The position numbers were made by a program, and so were the translations under genes. Source: SLQH01 sp964612995 (GTDB lineage: Bacteria; Planctomycetota; UBA11346). From it: 64,000 nt of DNA. Below the pieces are notes generated by a model. The model was not told the origin of the DNA. It did not search any database and saw only the letters and a list, made by a program, of their open reading frames with translations. The stretch is taken from assembly GCA_964612995.1 (NCBI GenBank), contig CAZTGE010000003.1:22102-86101 (forward strand), given 5' to 3'. This document shows, piece by piece, positions 26,855-36,368 of this stretch (the first letter of the stretch is position 1; every line of letters begins with the position of its first letter).

Positions 26855-29791
26855 TCACGGCCAGCTGCGCCAGACCTCCCACTTCAGCCCGGTCTGATGG
26901 CTGTAGATCTGTAGCAGGGCCTGGAGCCCGAAGCCGAGCATGTCGCCGAGGATGAAGGCGATCGCCACTGGTTTGAGTCGGCTGTACAGCCCCGCGCCGC
27001 CAAAGCGCAACACCAGAACCTTGGCCGCCCACCCCAGCATCAGGCTGGCCCAGATGGTATAGATCGGCCAGCTGACCGCGACCACCAGCCCCAGCGGATG
27101 GATCGGACACTTGTTCCACACCCGGCGCAACCAGGCCACGGCGAAGATCAGCACGAAGCCCACCACGATGTAGACCTGTTGGTTGGTCATGCCCAGCATG
27201 TCCGGCTTGAACTCCTTGCCGAATACGGAGGCTTCGAGCTTGCCCGTGCCCACGTCGGGCTGCATGACCCAGTTGGCCAGCAACTCGCTGAACACGGTGG
27301 CCACGACCACCACCACGGCGAAGCCGCCGAGCAGCAGCATGGTCCGGCCCTGGCGCACCCCGGCCCCCTCGCTCATGGCCGAGGTCTGGACCGCGAAGCC
27401 GGCGAGGTTCTCGCGTGTATCCTGGGCCAGGACCCGGCTGATCCAGTTGGTCATCAGGATCGCCTGGATCGGGAAGACGAACTGCAGTCCGAGCCCGTTG
27501 ACGACCTTGTTCATCACCTCCGGCGCCTGGAAGGCCGCCAGACCACTCTCCGCGACCACGCGGGCGACGACCACGATGGAGGTGAGGAAAAAGGCCAGCC
27601 CCAACAGGCCGGCGAACAGGCCGTGATACCAGGGGCCACCGACGTAGGATCCGATCAGGATGACCGTGATCAGGCTGCCGGCCAGCAGCGCACGCGCGCC
27701 CCAGACCCCTACCGGATCGTGGGGGTCCGGCCCGGTGAACACCGCTGCGCGCAACAGGCGCCAGTAGTGATGCCGACCGAGCCAGAATACCAGCACCACC
27801 AAGCCGAAGCCGGCACCGGCGCCGACCAGTCGCCCATCGCCGGCGAAGCTGAACTGGAGACCGAACGCGGCCAGCCAGCCGCTGATCAGCGCACCGAACC
27901 AGAAGCCACCCCAGACCGAGAAACCGATATCGGCACTGAGCAGGAAGGCGATGCCGATGGCGAAGGGAACGATATTGAACGTGCCGAAGAAGCCCGAGAA
28001 CGCCCAGCGACCGGGCACGTTCGCCGGAATTCCGAAGCCCTTGTAGATCTCGGATGAGGAGACCATGGGATCGGTCGCGAGCGCCGGGAGCGGATGCCAG
28101 CCATTGGTGGCGCCGTATTGATAGAGCCAGAACAGGACCAGAATGGCGACGGTGGTCTGGAATGCCCGATTGCTCAGGAAGCTCTTGCGGGAGAGCGCCA
28201 GGGGCACCTGGACCAGCGGATGCTGCAGCCGTTCATGGTGGGTCCACTGCCGGGCGGTGAAAGCGACGAAGCCGAGAATCACCGCGATGCCGGCGAGTAC
28301 GAACCAGAGGGTCGGCCCGACCGGCTCCGCCAGTCGACTGGCCGGGGAATCGCCAAAGGTGTCCATCAGCGCCCAGCGCTGCAGCAGTTCACCGAGCACT
28401 TCGTCCGACAGCCCCGCGGTGCCGGCTTCGAGCACCACCCGTTGGGCCTGGATCACGCAGGCCGGTTCGATCGGCAGACCCAGGGCGGCCTTGAGCGCTT
28501 CGGCGTCGATTCCGGCCCCGTGCTCCTCGAGCGCGGAACGCAGACTCAAGAGGGCCGGACCATCTGAGAGATACGCGTGGTCAGCCTGCAGCAGATCCTC
28601 GAGCAATACCGCCGGCGGCGGTGCGCGAGCTGCAGCGGCGTGTTCCTGCAGGCGCTCATGAAAACCCGGCGGCAGGAAGGGCCGGTCCAGCTCATGGGCG
28701 ATCTCGTCGGCTGTCGGCAGCTCGTCGATCTGGCCGGTGGCCAGGACTTTGAGGTCCTGGCTCACGGTATCGAGGCGCCGCAGGCGTTCGCTCTCGCCGA
28801 CACTGCGCAGCAAGCCCGAAAGCTGGTTCTCGCGCCCCGAGAGTCCGCGGATCAGGCGCAGCTCGGGCTGCAGCTCGCGGTGGTACGTCGCCAGCAGGTC
28901 CAGAGCGTGGGCGGCGCTCGATGCGGCGGCGCCGGGCTGCACAGCCGCGAGCGCCGCGAGCAACTCCTCAGCGGGCCGATGCCGCTGCGGCAGATCGAGC
29001 TCCTGCAACGCCTCGCGACGGGCGGTGTAGTCCTCGCTCCATTCGGCTGCATCCGTGACCTGCTCCGTCGCAGCTGCGACCACCAGCCTGGAGAGACGGA
29101 CGGCGAGCTCCGCAGCTGCGTCCATGTCGGCTCTGGCGGCGAAGGCGATGCCGTTGGGGAAGGCTTCCTTGATCGAGACCGGACGCCGCTTCGGTGGGCG
29201 GGTGTAATCGTCTTTCCGCGATAAGAACTCCTCGCGCATCAGCATGGAACGCCAGGATTGGGCTCCACCAGTGCCGGCGAGTCCTGCGACGATGTAGAGG
29301 AAGCAGCCGAGGACCACTATCTCGCGCGGTCGCACCACCAGGAACTGCACGCGATTTCCGAACAATCGCAGCAGCGGGTTCCAGACCAATGCCAGGACGC
29401 TGAGAATGGAGAGCGGCACTACGGGGACGTAGAACCACTTGGAGTACATCAGGCCATCTGACGCGGCCATGGTGAACCAGGGCACCAACACGGCCAGGAA
29501 CAGGGCGAACACAGGGGCGAGCACCCACATGATCGGGCGCACGGCCGGACCGAAGTCGTCCTCGCTTGTCGTGCCGCTCGCAGGCGTGTCCGGTGGCTGA
29601 GGTGGCCGGGTATCGCCGGGAAGCGTCGCTGGTGCGGTGCTGGTGCTCGCCGGGCTGGCTGGCTGCTGCGCGTGTGATGCGTCGGAAGGGGGCGTGCCGC
29701 CGCCCTGACGCCCCTGCATTTCGCCCGATTCTGACATGGCTGCGTATGTTCGGCTACGCCTCGTGGTATCAAGTGCCATTTGATGCGCCAT
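26855..29791 (-). CDS. Large polytopic membrane protein, DUF6785/DUF6784-like
   Basis: A 978-residue protein with a Pro/Ser-rich N-terminus, membrane helices near residues 90-180 (FALFLAVLVPWFTMAAS), a soluble helical domain at about 200-490, and a dozen or so further helices to the C-terminus. Motifs such as DIGFSVWGGFWFGAL and GPWYHGLFAGLLGLAFF recall the DUF6785/DUF6784 proteins I associate with Planctomycetota and Lentisphaerota; this is recalled, not searched. Function unknown, perhaps transport. The start is uncertain: 29791 lacks a Shine-Dalgarno, and 29779 or 29737 would also leave all helices intact. It converges with the gene at 24148. The 237 bp to the next gene contain only a GC-rich hairpin near 29980. 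Confidence 0.65.
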   Translation of the reverse strand: MAHQMALDTTRRSRTYAAMSESGEMQGRQGGGTPPSDASHAQQPASPASTSTAPATLPGDTRPPQPPDTPASGTTSEDDFGPAVRPIMWVLAPVFALFLAVLVPWFTMAASDGLMYSKWFYVPVVPLSILSVLALVWNPLLRLFGNRVQFLVVRPREIVVLGCFLYIVAGLAGTGGAQSWRSMLMREEFLSRKDDYTRPPKRRPVSIKEAFPNGIAFAARADMDAAAELAVRLSRLVVAAATEQVTDAAEWSEDYTARREALQELDLPQRHRPAEELLAALAAVQPGAAASSAAHALDLLATYHRELQPELRLIRGLSGRENQLSGLLRSVGESERLRRLDTVSQDLKVLATGQIDELPTADEIAHELDRPFLPPGFHERLQEHAAAARAPPPAVLLEDLLQADHAYLSDGPALLSLRSALEEHGAGIDAEALKAALGLPIEPACVIQAQRVVLEAGTAGLSDEVLGELLQRWALMDTFGDSPASRLAEPVGPTLWFVLAGIAVILGFVAFTARQWTHHERLQHPLVQVPLALSRKSFLSNRAFQTTVAILVLFWLYQYGATNGWHPLPALATDPMVSSSEIYKGFGIPANVPGRWAFSGFFGTFNIVPFAIGIAFLLSADIGFSVWGGFWFGALISGWLAAFGLQFSFAGDGRLVGAGAGFGLVVLVFWLGRHHYWRLLRAAVFTGPDPHDPVGVWGARALLAGSLITVILIGSYVGGPWYHGLFAGLLGLAFFLTSIVVVARVVAESGLAAFQAPEVMNKVVNGLGLQFVFPIQAILMTNWISRVLAQDTRENLAGFAVQTSAMSEGAGVRQGRTMLLLGGFAVVVVVATVFSELLANWVMQPDVGTGKLEASVFGKEFKPDMLGMTNQQVYIVVGFVLIFAVAWLRRVWNKCPIHPLGLVVAVSWPIYTIWASLMLGWAAKVLVLRFGGAGLYSRLKPVAIAFILGDMLGFGLQALLQIYSHQTGLKWEVWRSWP

Positions 29792-30028
29792 CCGACTGGT
29801 GGCGCTACGGGTGGAACCCGATCATCGGCAGGGCCGCCACCGGGCGCTCGCGGCGTCCGACCCAGGTATGGATGCCGCATGTATCCCGCGGCCCACGGTC
29901 TTACGCCCCGCTGTCTCCGGCGTTGTCGCCAGCCGTCGCCTGCCGGGTCTTCTCCGGCACTCCCGACGCGCTATGCATGATCGCCGCGAAGCGGCGCGCC
30001 GCCGGTCGCCTTTGATCAGGAGCCCTCC

Positions 30029-30595
30029 ATGCGTACCCCCCTGCTCGCCGCGCTGCTGCTCTCGGTCGGCCTCCTCGGTGCCGCGAGCGCCGAGGAATCC
30101 CTGCCACCGCTGGCCGAATGGATCGAGGTCGGCAAACGCAAGGCCAACATCGTCAAGCTCGCGAAACCGATCTTCATCGCCCACGCAGGCAAGCTCGACG
30201 AAGCCCTGCAGACGCTGATCGCGCCATTGGCGAGCAAGCCACGCGAGATCGAGGAACGCGCCGCGTCGCTTCAGGTCGTCAAGGGCCTGATGGCAGCGAC
30301 CGCAGGCGAGGAACCGCCGCTGGTCGCCTTCATCGGCTTCAAGCAGCACGCGCCCAACCTGTTCGAGTACTGCTATTCGATCCGTACCCTGACCAGGTAT
30401 GGGATCTATCGCGTCACCTGTTATTCACACAAGAACCGCATCGCCCTGCTCGACGCCAACATCACCACGCGCCTGGTCGACGTCCGACGAGCCCTGTCGC
30501 AGATGCGCGTCTTCGAGCACACGCTCGACATCACCTGGACCGAAGACGAAGACGAGGACGAGGACGAAGACGAAGATGAAACCGAGGTGTTCTGA
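30029..30595 (+). CDS. Exported protein with acidic C-terminal repeat tail
   Basis: A 188-residue protein with a signal peptide (MRTPLLAALLLSVGLLGAASA) and an AGGAG site. The mature part has helices, then strands (LVAFIGFKQHAPNLFEYCYS, RYGIYRVTCYS) and ends in an alternating Glu/Asp tail (EDEDEDEDEDEDE) followed by TEVF. Two cysteines could form a disulfide. The repeat in DNA is a GA(C/A)GA run that is prone to slippage. The acidic tail suggests cation or basic-protein binding. Family not recognised. It converges with the SGNH-like gene, 28 bp between stops. Confidence 0.6.
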   Translation: MRTPLLAALLLSVGLLGAASAEESLPPLAEWIEVGKRKANIVKLAKPIFIAHAGKLDEALQTLIAPLASKPREIEERAASLQVVKGLMAATAGEEPPLVAFIGFKQHAPNLFEYCYSIRTLTRYGIYRVTCYSHKNRIALLDANITTRLVDVRRALSQMRVFEHTLDITWTEDEDEDEDEDEDETEVF

Positions 30596-30623
30596 GACTG
30601 CTGCGTGCGCGCGGCGAAAGCGC

Positions 30624-31547
30624 TCACGGAGCCGGCATGTCAACGCCGGGAGCGAGCTCGGCCGCGCAACGCTGGCGGTAGCGCCGCAGCGCCTCCGGCG
30701 CGAGATCGGGGCCGATCACGCCGGGCGCCACCGCCCAGGCCGCGGGCGCTTCGAGGCCCGGCTGCGCGATCACCTCGCAGTCGTAGGTCCGCCCGACGTC
30801 AACGACCTGCTCCTGCAGCGGACCGAGCGCCCCGCTGCCGTCGTCGGGTGCCACCGGTTGGACCAGTACCACGCGCAGGGCCCCGCGCTGCTTGAGATCG
30901 CTGACCAGCCAGGCCAGAGCCTGGCGGTAGGCGCGATGCTTCCAGCTGGCGAACACGTCATCGCCGCCGAGCTGGACCATGATGCTGCGGCCAACAGTCG
31001 GTCGCCGCCGCGCCGCATGGATCTGCGCCAACAACACCGGATGGCCGAACGGGACGGTCGGCGCCGGCAGGATCAGATCGCAGCGCGGGCGCTCCTTCTC
31101 GCTGATGCCGCGCAACAAGGCCCAGCGCCGGTCGGCTTCGGCCTCGCGCCGTTCGAGCAACAGCACCACCGGCAGGTCGGCGAAATGCAACCGGCCGTGA
31201 TCGCCCAGTTCCAAGGGCGCTTGCGAACCAGGGCGCACGAAGTGGAGCCCGGCGACCAGCGCATCGCTGGCATCGACCACCCGTACACTGCGCGCCAGGC
31301 GCGGAACGAACGTGATCTGCAGCACGGCATCGCGCTCGCTCCGGCTCAGCTGCATCTCCGCTGGCGGCTCGACCACCCGCCAGCGACTGGTGGTGCGCCC
31401 CGCGCTCGCGCGCAGGGCGACCGTCAATGCCTCGCCGTCGTAGGCCACCGCCGGCAGATGGTCGAAGACCGCGACCGCTTCGTCGCCTGCCGCCGGGATC
31501 GGGAGAAGCTGCGATACGCAGATAAGCAGCAGCCCACGGGCGATCAC
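30624..31547 (-). CDS. Exported SGNH-like protein without clear catalytic dyad
   Basis: A 307-residue protein with a signal peptide (MIARGLLLICVSQLLPIPAAG). The first half is beta-rich. The second half reads IMVQLGGDDVFASW, then ALAWLVSDLKQRGALRVVLVQPVAP, which matches SGNH hydrolase block III (GxND) and the following strand, with GGDD in place of GxND. The terminal D-x-x-H is missing. An inactive carbohydrate-binding role or an esterase with other residues is possible. The start overlaps the TPR lipoprotein stop by 4 bp, making it the last gene of a coupled six-gene operon. Confidence 0.6.
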   Translation of the reverse strand: MIARGLLLICVSQLLPIPAAGDEAVAVFDHLPAVAYDGEALTVALRASAGRTTSRWRVVEPPAEMQLSRSERDAVLQITFVPRLARSVRVVDASDALVAGLHFVRPGSQAPLELGDHGRLHFADLPVVLLLERREAEADRRWALLRGISEKERPRCDLILPAPTVPFGHPVLLAQIHAARRRPTVGRSIMVQLGGDDVFASWKHRAYRQALAWLVSDLKQRGALRVVLVQPVAPDDGSGALGPLQEQVVDVGRTYDCEVIAQPGLEAPAAWAVAPGVIGPDLAPEALRRYRQRCAAELAPGVDMPAP

Positions 31548-33748
31548 CGACGCCGCTCCCGCCGGCGTTCCGGCCGCGCCGGTTCATCACCACGCAATTG
31601 CACCAACAAGCGTTGGATGCTCAGTTCCCACTCCTCACCCGGTTCGGCATAGCCGAAGAAGCCGACCACCGCCTCGCTGGTGCCCAGATCCACATCGGCC
31701 TGCAGCCGCACCCGCTCGCCATCGATCAGGGCCACGATCCGGTCCCTGCGTCGGTGGTCGAACTCGAGCCGCAAGTGGGTTTGCAGTCCGGATACCGAAC
31801 GTCCCAGGCGGACCCACTGCCCCCACTCCTCGTCGAGGACGCGATAGGCGAGTACGCCGTCGCCCTGGACACCATAGCCGATGCCCGAGCGCCGCCGTTC
31901 GTCGGTGACTTCGATCCCCACGATCGCCGTGCCCACGCGGCCGAGGTCGAGGCTGCAGCTCACGCGACGCAGACTCTCGGCATCAGCGGTGGTCCAGACC
32001 CGGCAGACCGGGTCACTGGTCGCCAACTGCTTGCCGCGCATCATCAGCGCGCCGTGCTCGATCAGGGTCAGGATGCCCGTGCCCTCGCTGCTGGCGCTCC
32101 ATCCGTCGCGCAACGCGTAACCCGTCGGCCATTCCGAGAAGTCGTAGACCCGGACCACGTCCTGTTCCTCGGCATACTGCTCGCCGATGCGTTCGAGATA
32201 ACCGCGGGGCGGATCATCGCTGCGCAAAGCCTGGCGATAGAACTCGCGCGCCTCGTCCTCCTTCTTGGCCACCGCTGCGAGGTAGACCCGGGTGACCGCG
32301 GCGTAGCCGTCGTTCTCTGGCATCTGCTCGATCAGCTCATGTGCCCGATCGAAGCGCCCGGCGCGGATGTGACCATACAGTTGCCACCGCTGGCTCTCCC
32401 GGGTGTCAGCATAGCCGAGGCGATCGACGGCAGCCAGGCTGCCATTCTCGTCGAGCAGGTCGGCGATACTGCTCAGGAAGGTGACCCTGATCCCGTCGTG
32501 GTCGGCGAGGAAGCGGCGCGCGCCCTGGGCATTGCCGCGCTCGAGCAGAAGACAGGCGTTGAGCTCACGCGCGACCGGTCGCAGGCCTTCCGGCAGCGCG
32601 TCGACATCCTCGATCGGGCGGCGATCGCACTGCGCGACGCCCAGTCTGGCGGCGGGATGGTCGAGCCGCGCCCAGATCCGCCGGGCGGCGGTACGATCGC
32701 CGAGGCGGTAGTGGGTCAGGCCGAAGTTGTAGTGGGCGGTGACGCGCAGCCCCGCCGATACACCGGCCTCGGTCGCGGAGCGCAAGAACTCATGCGCCTT
32801 GGGCAGCCGCTCCGCACCACCCGACTTGAGCAACGCGGTCCCGGTGATGGCGAGGCAGTCCGGGGCGCGATGACCCGCGTCCAACAGCTCCTGGGCGACC
32901 TCGGCTGCGCGGGGCAGATTGCCCAGACGGAAATGGCAGCGCGCAAGGGCGACGCCGGCCTGCGCGTTGTCGTCGACGCGCAGGTTGTAGAGTCGGCTGT
33001 AGGCGTCGCGCGCCTGCTCCCAGTCGCCGCGCGCTTCGGCCAGGCGTGCCAGCAGACGGTTGCCGGGCATGCTCGAACGCGAATCGTCGACCCATTCCTG
33101 GGCCAGTTCGTACAACTGGTCGGTGCGGTTCTGGACGCGATAGATCTCTTCGAGCGCCGCGTACCCGCTCTCGAATCCGGCGACCCGCTCGTTGGCGAAC
33201 ACCGCCCGGATGATCTCTTCGAGCGCGCGATGGTAGCCGGGAACCGGCAGCAACAACTCGATCGCCTCCAGGGCCAGGCGTTCGTTGCCGGCATACTTCT
33301 GCGCCGCATCGCGGGCCAGGTCGCGCGTCAGCTGCAGGATCCTGTCAGCGCGTGCGCGGTCCTCCACCGCGTACTTCTGCGCCCATTCACGGCCGTGCTC
33401 GAGCGTACGCATGATCTCCGACTCGTATTCGCGCGGGGCCTTGAGCAGGATCCGGCTCCGCTTGCGAATGATGTCGGTCGGCATGCTCTTGCGTACGATC
33501 CGGGTGTACTGCGCCGGAAGGAAGGTGATCGGATCCTTGGCGTCAGGCGGGAGGAACAGCACCGTTCCGGTCTCCGGATCGATCTCTTCAATGTGTCCGT
33601 GGACCGGTCCATCGAGCAGGTAGACCTTGTCATAGGGCTCGATCCGGAAGCCGGGCAGTTCGAGATCGTCCGCGCCGCAGGCTACCGCAACGATGGCGAG
33701 CAGTGCCAACAGGCGCAATGACGACGGCCGGTTGCAGACAGGGCTCAT
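31544..33748 (-). CDS. Exported TPR-repeat protein with C-terminal beta-sandwich
   Basis: A 734-residue protein. The N-terminus has a signal peptide ending at VAVACGADD, where the Cys could be lipidated, although the lipobox is weak. Residues about 25-110 are a short beta domain. Residues about 110-500 are a helical repeat solenoid of TPR type (for example LYELAQEWVDD, ARLAEARGDWEQARDAYSRLY, GNLPRAAEVAQELLDAG). The last 180 residues look like a concanavalin-type beta-sandwich. A periplasmic scaffold is inferred. It shares ATGA overlaps with the genes before and after it, consistent with stoichiometric production with the GspC- and PilO-like proteins upstream. Confidence 0.68.
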   Translation of the reverse strand: MSPVCNRPSSLRLLALLAIVAVACGADDLELPGFRIEPYDKVYLLDGPVHGHIEEIDPETGTVLFLPPDAKDPITFLPAQYTRIVRKSMPTDIIRKRSRILLKAPREYESEIMRTLEHGREWAQKYAVEDRARADRILQLTRDLARDAAQKYAGNERLALEAIELLLPVPGYHRALEEIIRAVFANERVAGFESGYAALEEIYRVQNRTDQLYELAQEWVDDSRSSMPGNRLLARLAEARGDWEQARDAYSRLYNLRVDDNAQAGVALARCHFRLGNLPRAAEVAQELLDAGHRAPDCLAITGTALLKSGGAERLPKAHEFLRSATEAGVSAGLRVTAHYNFGLTHYRLGDRTAARRIWARLDHPAARLGVAQCDRRPIEDVDALPEGLRPVARELNACLLLERGNAQGARRFLADHDGIRVTFLSSIADLLDENGSLAAVDRLGYADTRESQRWQLYGHIRAGRFDRAHELIEQMPENDGYAAVTRVYLAAVAKKEDEAREFYRQALRSDDPPRGYLERIGEQYAEEQDVVRVYDFSEWPTGYALRDGWSASSEGTGILTLIEHGALMMRGKQLATSDPVCRVWTTADAESLRRVSCSLDLGRVGTAIVGIEVTDERRRSGIGYGVQGDGVLAYRVLDEEWGQWVRLGRSVSGLQTHLRLEFDHRRRDRIVALIDGERVRLQADVDLGTSEAVVGFFGYAEPGEEWELSIQRLLVQLRGDEPARPERRRERRR

Positions 33749-34083
33749 GGCGCCACCTGCTTGCCCAGTGGCAACACCGGCAGGTCCGGCAGCACAAGAT
33801 CGGGCGGTGGCGGCTCACCGATCTTGACCCGTATCGTGGTCGTATCGGCACGCAGCGTGAATGGATTGATGGTCCGCGGCCGGCGGGCGCTGGCGACCAC
33901 CGGCCCGAGGGCCTCCGCCGCGCCGATCACCGCTTCGGGCGCCGGTAACGGCAGATGCAGCACCCGCTGTTCGATCGGTCGGTCTTCCGGAAGGCTGACC
34001 ATGTGGCCGCCAAGCAGGATCACGGCCAACAACAGCAGGCCGGCGACGGTCCACTGTTGCGGTGTCGGGCGGAAGCTCGTCAT
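33745..34083 (-). CDS. Single-pass membrane protein, GspC/PilP-like
   Basis: A 112-residue protein starting MTSFRPTPQQWTVAGLLLLA, with GGAGGAGGG upstream. It has a short cytoplasmic end, one membrane helix (WTVAGLLLLAVILLGG) and a periplasmic tail containing NPFTLRADTTTIRVKIGEPPPPDL. This resembles the N-terminal half of type II secretion GspC or type IV pilus PilP, but the homology-region domain is missing or very short. It lies between, and overlaps by 4 bp, the PilO/GspM-like and TPR genes, which supports a role in an envelope complex. Confidence 0.5.
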   Translation of the reverse strand: MTSFRPTPQQWTVAGLLLLAVILLGGHMVSLPEDRPIEQRVLHLPLPAPEAVIGAAEALGPVVASARRPRTINPFTLRADTTTIRVKIGEPPPPDLVLPDLPVLPLGKQVAP

Positions 34084-35168
34084 CGTGCCCTCCTCCGGCT
34101 CCCGTAGGTGCTCGCCCCCGCGCGTCCTCGCGGCGCCCTGGCGGCGGTGAGTGCCTCGAGCCCCCAGTCCGGGTGGTTGCGCAGCAACAGGCCGACGGTC
34201 ATGTCGAGTTCGTATGCCGCCCCCTCGAGCTTGCGCAGCCGCAGATCCCACAGGAACAATCCGCTGCGGGAGCGATCCAAGCGCTGCAGGATCTCCTTCG
34301 CCGTATCATAGATACAGGTCAGCGTCACGCTGGTCTGGACCATCGCGTAGGCCTCATCCGGGGTGCGATAGCGCCGATTGGGGCCGCCAACGCTGACTGC
34401 GTGCACCTGCTTGTGTTCGTCGCCGAGCTCGAAGACGTCGAGCACCAGATCGCAGGTGGTGGCGAAGCAGCAGACCTCGGCCAGCTGCAGACCGCGGATG
34501 AGTGCGCTGTCGGAGTCGATGTCGCGTTCGCCGCGATAGGGCAACTCCTCGGTCGCGGGGAAGGGCACCGGCACCCCCGCAGCACGTTGCGAGGTGGTGG
34601 CGCGCACCCCCAGGCGGACATGCACCTCGCGCACGTAGCCACGGGCCTCGTTATAGCTCACCGGCTGGTGGAAGTCGAACAGGGTGCCATCCTCGGCGAC
34701 GAACTCCTCGGCGATGGTCCGGGCGCGATCCTCGCGCAACCGGTCGATGAGCAACAGGGCCTGCTGTCGTGGCGACGCGACCGCGATCTCCTGCGTACCG
34801 GCCAGATCGCGCTCGTACAATGGGGCATAGGCGGCGATGAGCTCCTCGGCCAGATCGGGCGTCAGCGCCGCTGCGGACAGCTCGGTGCCGTAGCACCAGC
34901 CGAACTCCATTGCCGTGAGCGCCGCGCCCTGGGCATCACGCACCACGCGCAAGGCGTCGATCGCCTCCTCGGCCTCGGCCCGGGGCCCGCCGCCGTCATC
35001 GAGGTAGAATTGCCGGTATTGCTGATAGTCGGACGCGACGATGGCCTCCTTGTCATCCACCTTCTCGACCATCGGTGCGATCACCAGCAGATAGCCGAGC
35101 ACGAGGCCACCGAAGGTGGCCCCGCCCCAGATCAACAACTCCTTCTGGGCTTCAGGCTTCACCGTCAC
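34080..35168 (-). CDS. GspM/PilO-like bitopic membrane protein
   Basis: A 362-residue protein with one membrane helix near the N-terminus (LLIWGGATFGGLVLGYLLVIAP), a long helical section and a C-terminal region where FLWDLRLRKLEGAAYELDMTVGLLL looks like the last strands of the ferredoxin-like PilO/GspM domain. The length is greater than typical PilO (about 200). Such proteins link the cytoplasmic membrane platform of type II secretion or type IV pilus machines to the outer membrane. No ATPase, secretin or pilin gene is nearby. It overlaps both neighbours, so co-translation is likely. Assignment rests on architecture. Confidence 0.48.
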   Translation of the reverse strand: MTVKPEAQKELLIWGGATFGGLVLGYLLVIAPMVEKVDDKEAIVASDYQQYRQFYLDDGGGPRAEAEEAIDALRVVRDAQGAALTAMEFGWCYGTELSAAALTPDLAEELIAAYAPLYERDLAGTQEIAVASPRQQALLLIDRLREDRARTIAEEFVAEDGTLFDFHQPVSYNEARGYVREVHVRLGVRATTSQRAAGVPVPFPATEELPYRGERDIDSDSALIRGLQLAEVCCFATTCDLVLDVFELGDEHKQVHAVSVGGPNRRYRTPDEAYAMVQTSVTLTCIYDTAKEILQRLDRSRSGLFLWDLRLRKLEGAAYELDMTVGLLLRNHPDWGLEALTAARAPRGRAGASTYGSRRRAR

Positions 35169-35652
35169 CTCCGCCGGCCGTCGCCCCGGCCGGCCGCAGG
35201 CGGCTCACCGGCCACCAGGCCAGGATCCACACGCCGGCCACCACCAGCAGCGGCGCTACCGGCTGGACCGCGACCGCCCCGTCGACGCTCTCACGATAGA
35301 GCAGGTCCGGCCACATCAGCGCGCCGCCGAGCGCGAACACCAGACCCAGCTTGAGCGGAAAGCCTGGCCGCGCGATGCGACGCTGATCGCGCACCTGCAG
35401 CGGGACGCCGATCAACAACAGAGGCAGGCCGATGAAGTAGAGCCGGCTCGACCAGGCCGGCCCCAGCCACAGCCACAGGAACACGGCAGCGAGAATCAGC
35501 AACGCACCGACTCGGATCTCGCTACGGCAGCCGTCATCGGTGAAGGTGAACGGGCTGCGCTTGCGCTTGTCCTCGGCCTGGTCCGCGGACCGTTCGCCGG
35601 TCGTACCCGCTTCCTCTGCGCTCGCAGGCTGCGTGTCATCGGTCTCAGCCAT
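35152..35652 (-). CDS. Membrane protein with four predicted helices
   Basis: A 166-residue protein with a GGGAGCG site, a charged cytoplasmic N-terminus of about 45 residues and four helices (VGALLILAAVFLWLWLG, LYFIGLPLLLIGVPLQ, LGLVFALGGALMW, VAPLLVVAGVWILAWW). No family recognised. Its 5' end overlaps rsmE by 8 bp and its 3' end overlaps the PilO-like gene by 17 bp, so it is part of the same coupled operon and may anchor that complex in the membrane. Confidence 0.62.
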   Translation of the reverse strand: MAETDDTQPASAEEAGTTGERSADQAEDKRKRSPFTFTDDGCRSEIRVGALLILAAVFLWLWLGPAWSSRLYFIGLPLLLIGVPLQVRDQRRIARPGFPLKLGLVFALGGALMWPDLLYRESVDGAVAVQPVAPLLVVAGVWILAWWPVSRLRPAGATAGGGDGEA

Positions 35653-36334
35653 ATCGCTCCCATTCCGCGGCCCAGACGGCCGCCGCGGCGACCGCCGCGG
35701 TCTCGATCCGCAGGACCGGCTGCGCCAGACGCACACATCGCGCGCCGGCCACGCGCAGATATTCACATTCCTCGGCAGTCAGGCCACCCTCGGGACCGAT
35801 CACCATCGTGGTATCCTGTGGCGCACCCGGCTGCGGAGCAAGTCCCTCACGATCGAGGACGATACACGCCGTTCCGGCCTGCGCGACTGTCTCGATATCC
35901 AACACCGGGCCGATGCCGGGCAGGTCGGCCCGACCGCACTGCTTGAGCGCCTCGCGGGCGATCCGCCGACCACGCGCGAGGTCCGGAACACGCTGCGCCC
36001 GCTCACAACGCAGCGGGGCGATGCAGCCCACGCCGAGCTCGGTCAGCGCCCGCACCGTATCGTCGAACCGTGCGCCCTTGGGCGCGGCCACCGCCACCCG
36101 CAGCCGGCTGGCTTGCGGAGCCGGTACCGCCACGGGTGCTCGGGCCTCGCAGACCACCCGGTGCCGCTCCACGGCCACCACCGCCGCCTCGGCCGCCGAC
36201 CCCCGCCCGTCGACCAGGCGCACGCTCTGACCCGCGCGCAGCCGCAGGACATTACGCGCGTGGTGGGCCTCATCGTCTGCGATGGTCAGCCTGCCCGCCG
36301 CCAGGTCGGGGTGGAACAGCGTACGGGTGCGCAT
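35645..36334 (-). CDS. rsmE: 16S rRNA (uracil(1498)-N3)-methyltransferase
   Basis: Methylates U1498 in the 16S rRNA decoding region. The 229-residue protein has the N-terminal PUA-like domain and the C-terminal SPOUT knot with the signature MVIGPEGGLTAEE and VLRIETAAVAAAA, the standard RsmE motifs. ATG at 36334 gives the family's N-terminus. It is the first gene of a six-gene operon whose other members are envelope proteins, an unusual partnership. A mobile element lies 36-207 bp upstream (36369-36551), between it and murA. Confidence 0.95.
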   Translation of the reverse strand: MRTRTLFHPDLAAGRLTIADDEAHHARNVLRLRAGQSVRLVDGRGSAAEAAVVAVERHRVVCEARAPVAVPAPQASRLRVAVAAPKGARFDDTVRALTELGVGCIAPLRCERAQRVPDLARGRRIAREALKQCGRADLPGIGPVLDIETVAQAGTACIVLDREGLAPQPGAPQDTTMVIGPEGGLTAEECEYLRVAGARCVRLAQPVLRIETAAVAAAAVWAAEWERYG

Positions 36335-36368
36335 CCGCGCAGACTACAGTTCAGCCCCAGGCGGTCCA

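Noticed and set aside
29792..30028. Small gene between the DUF6785-like gene and the acidic-tail gene
   Set aside because: Frames here have no ribosome-binding site or coherent composition; only a CGCCGC-GAA-GCGGCG hairpin stands out.
31598..33721. 707-residue plus-strand frame opposite the TPR gene
   Set aside because: Composition is a shadow of the minus-strand TPR protein; no domain, signal peptide or ribosome-binding site.
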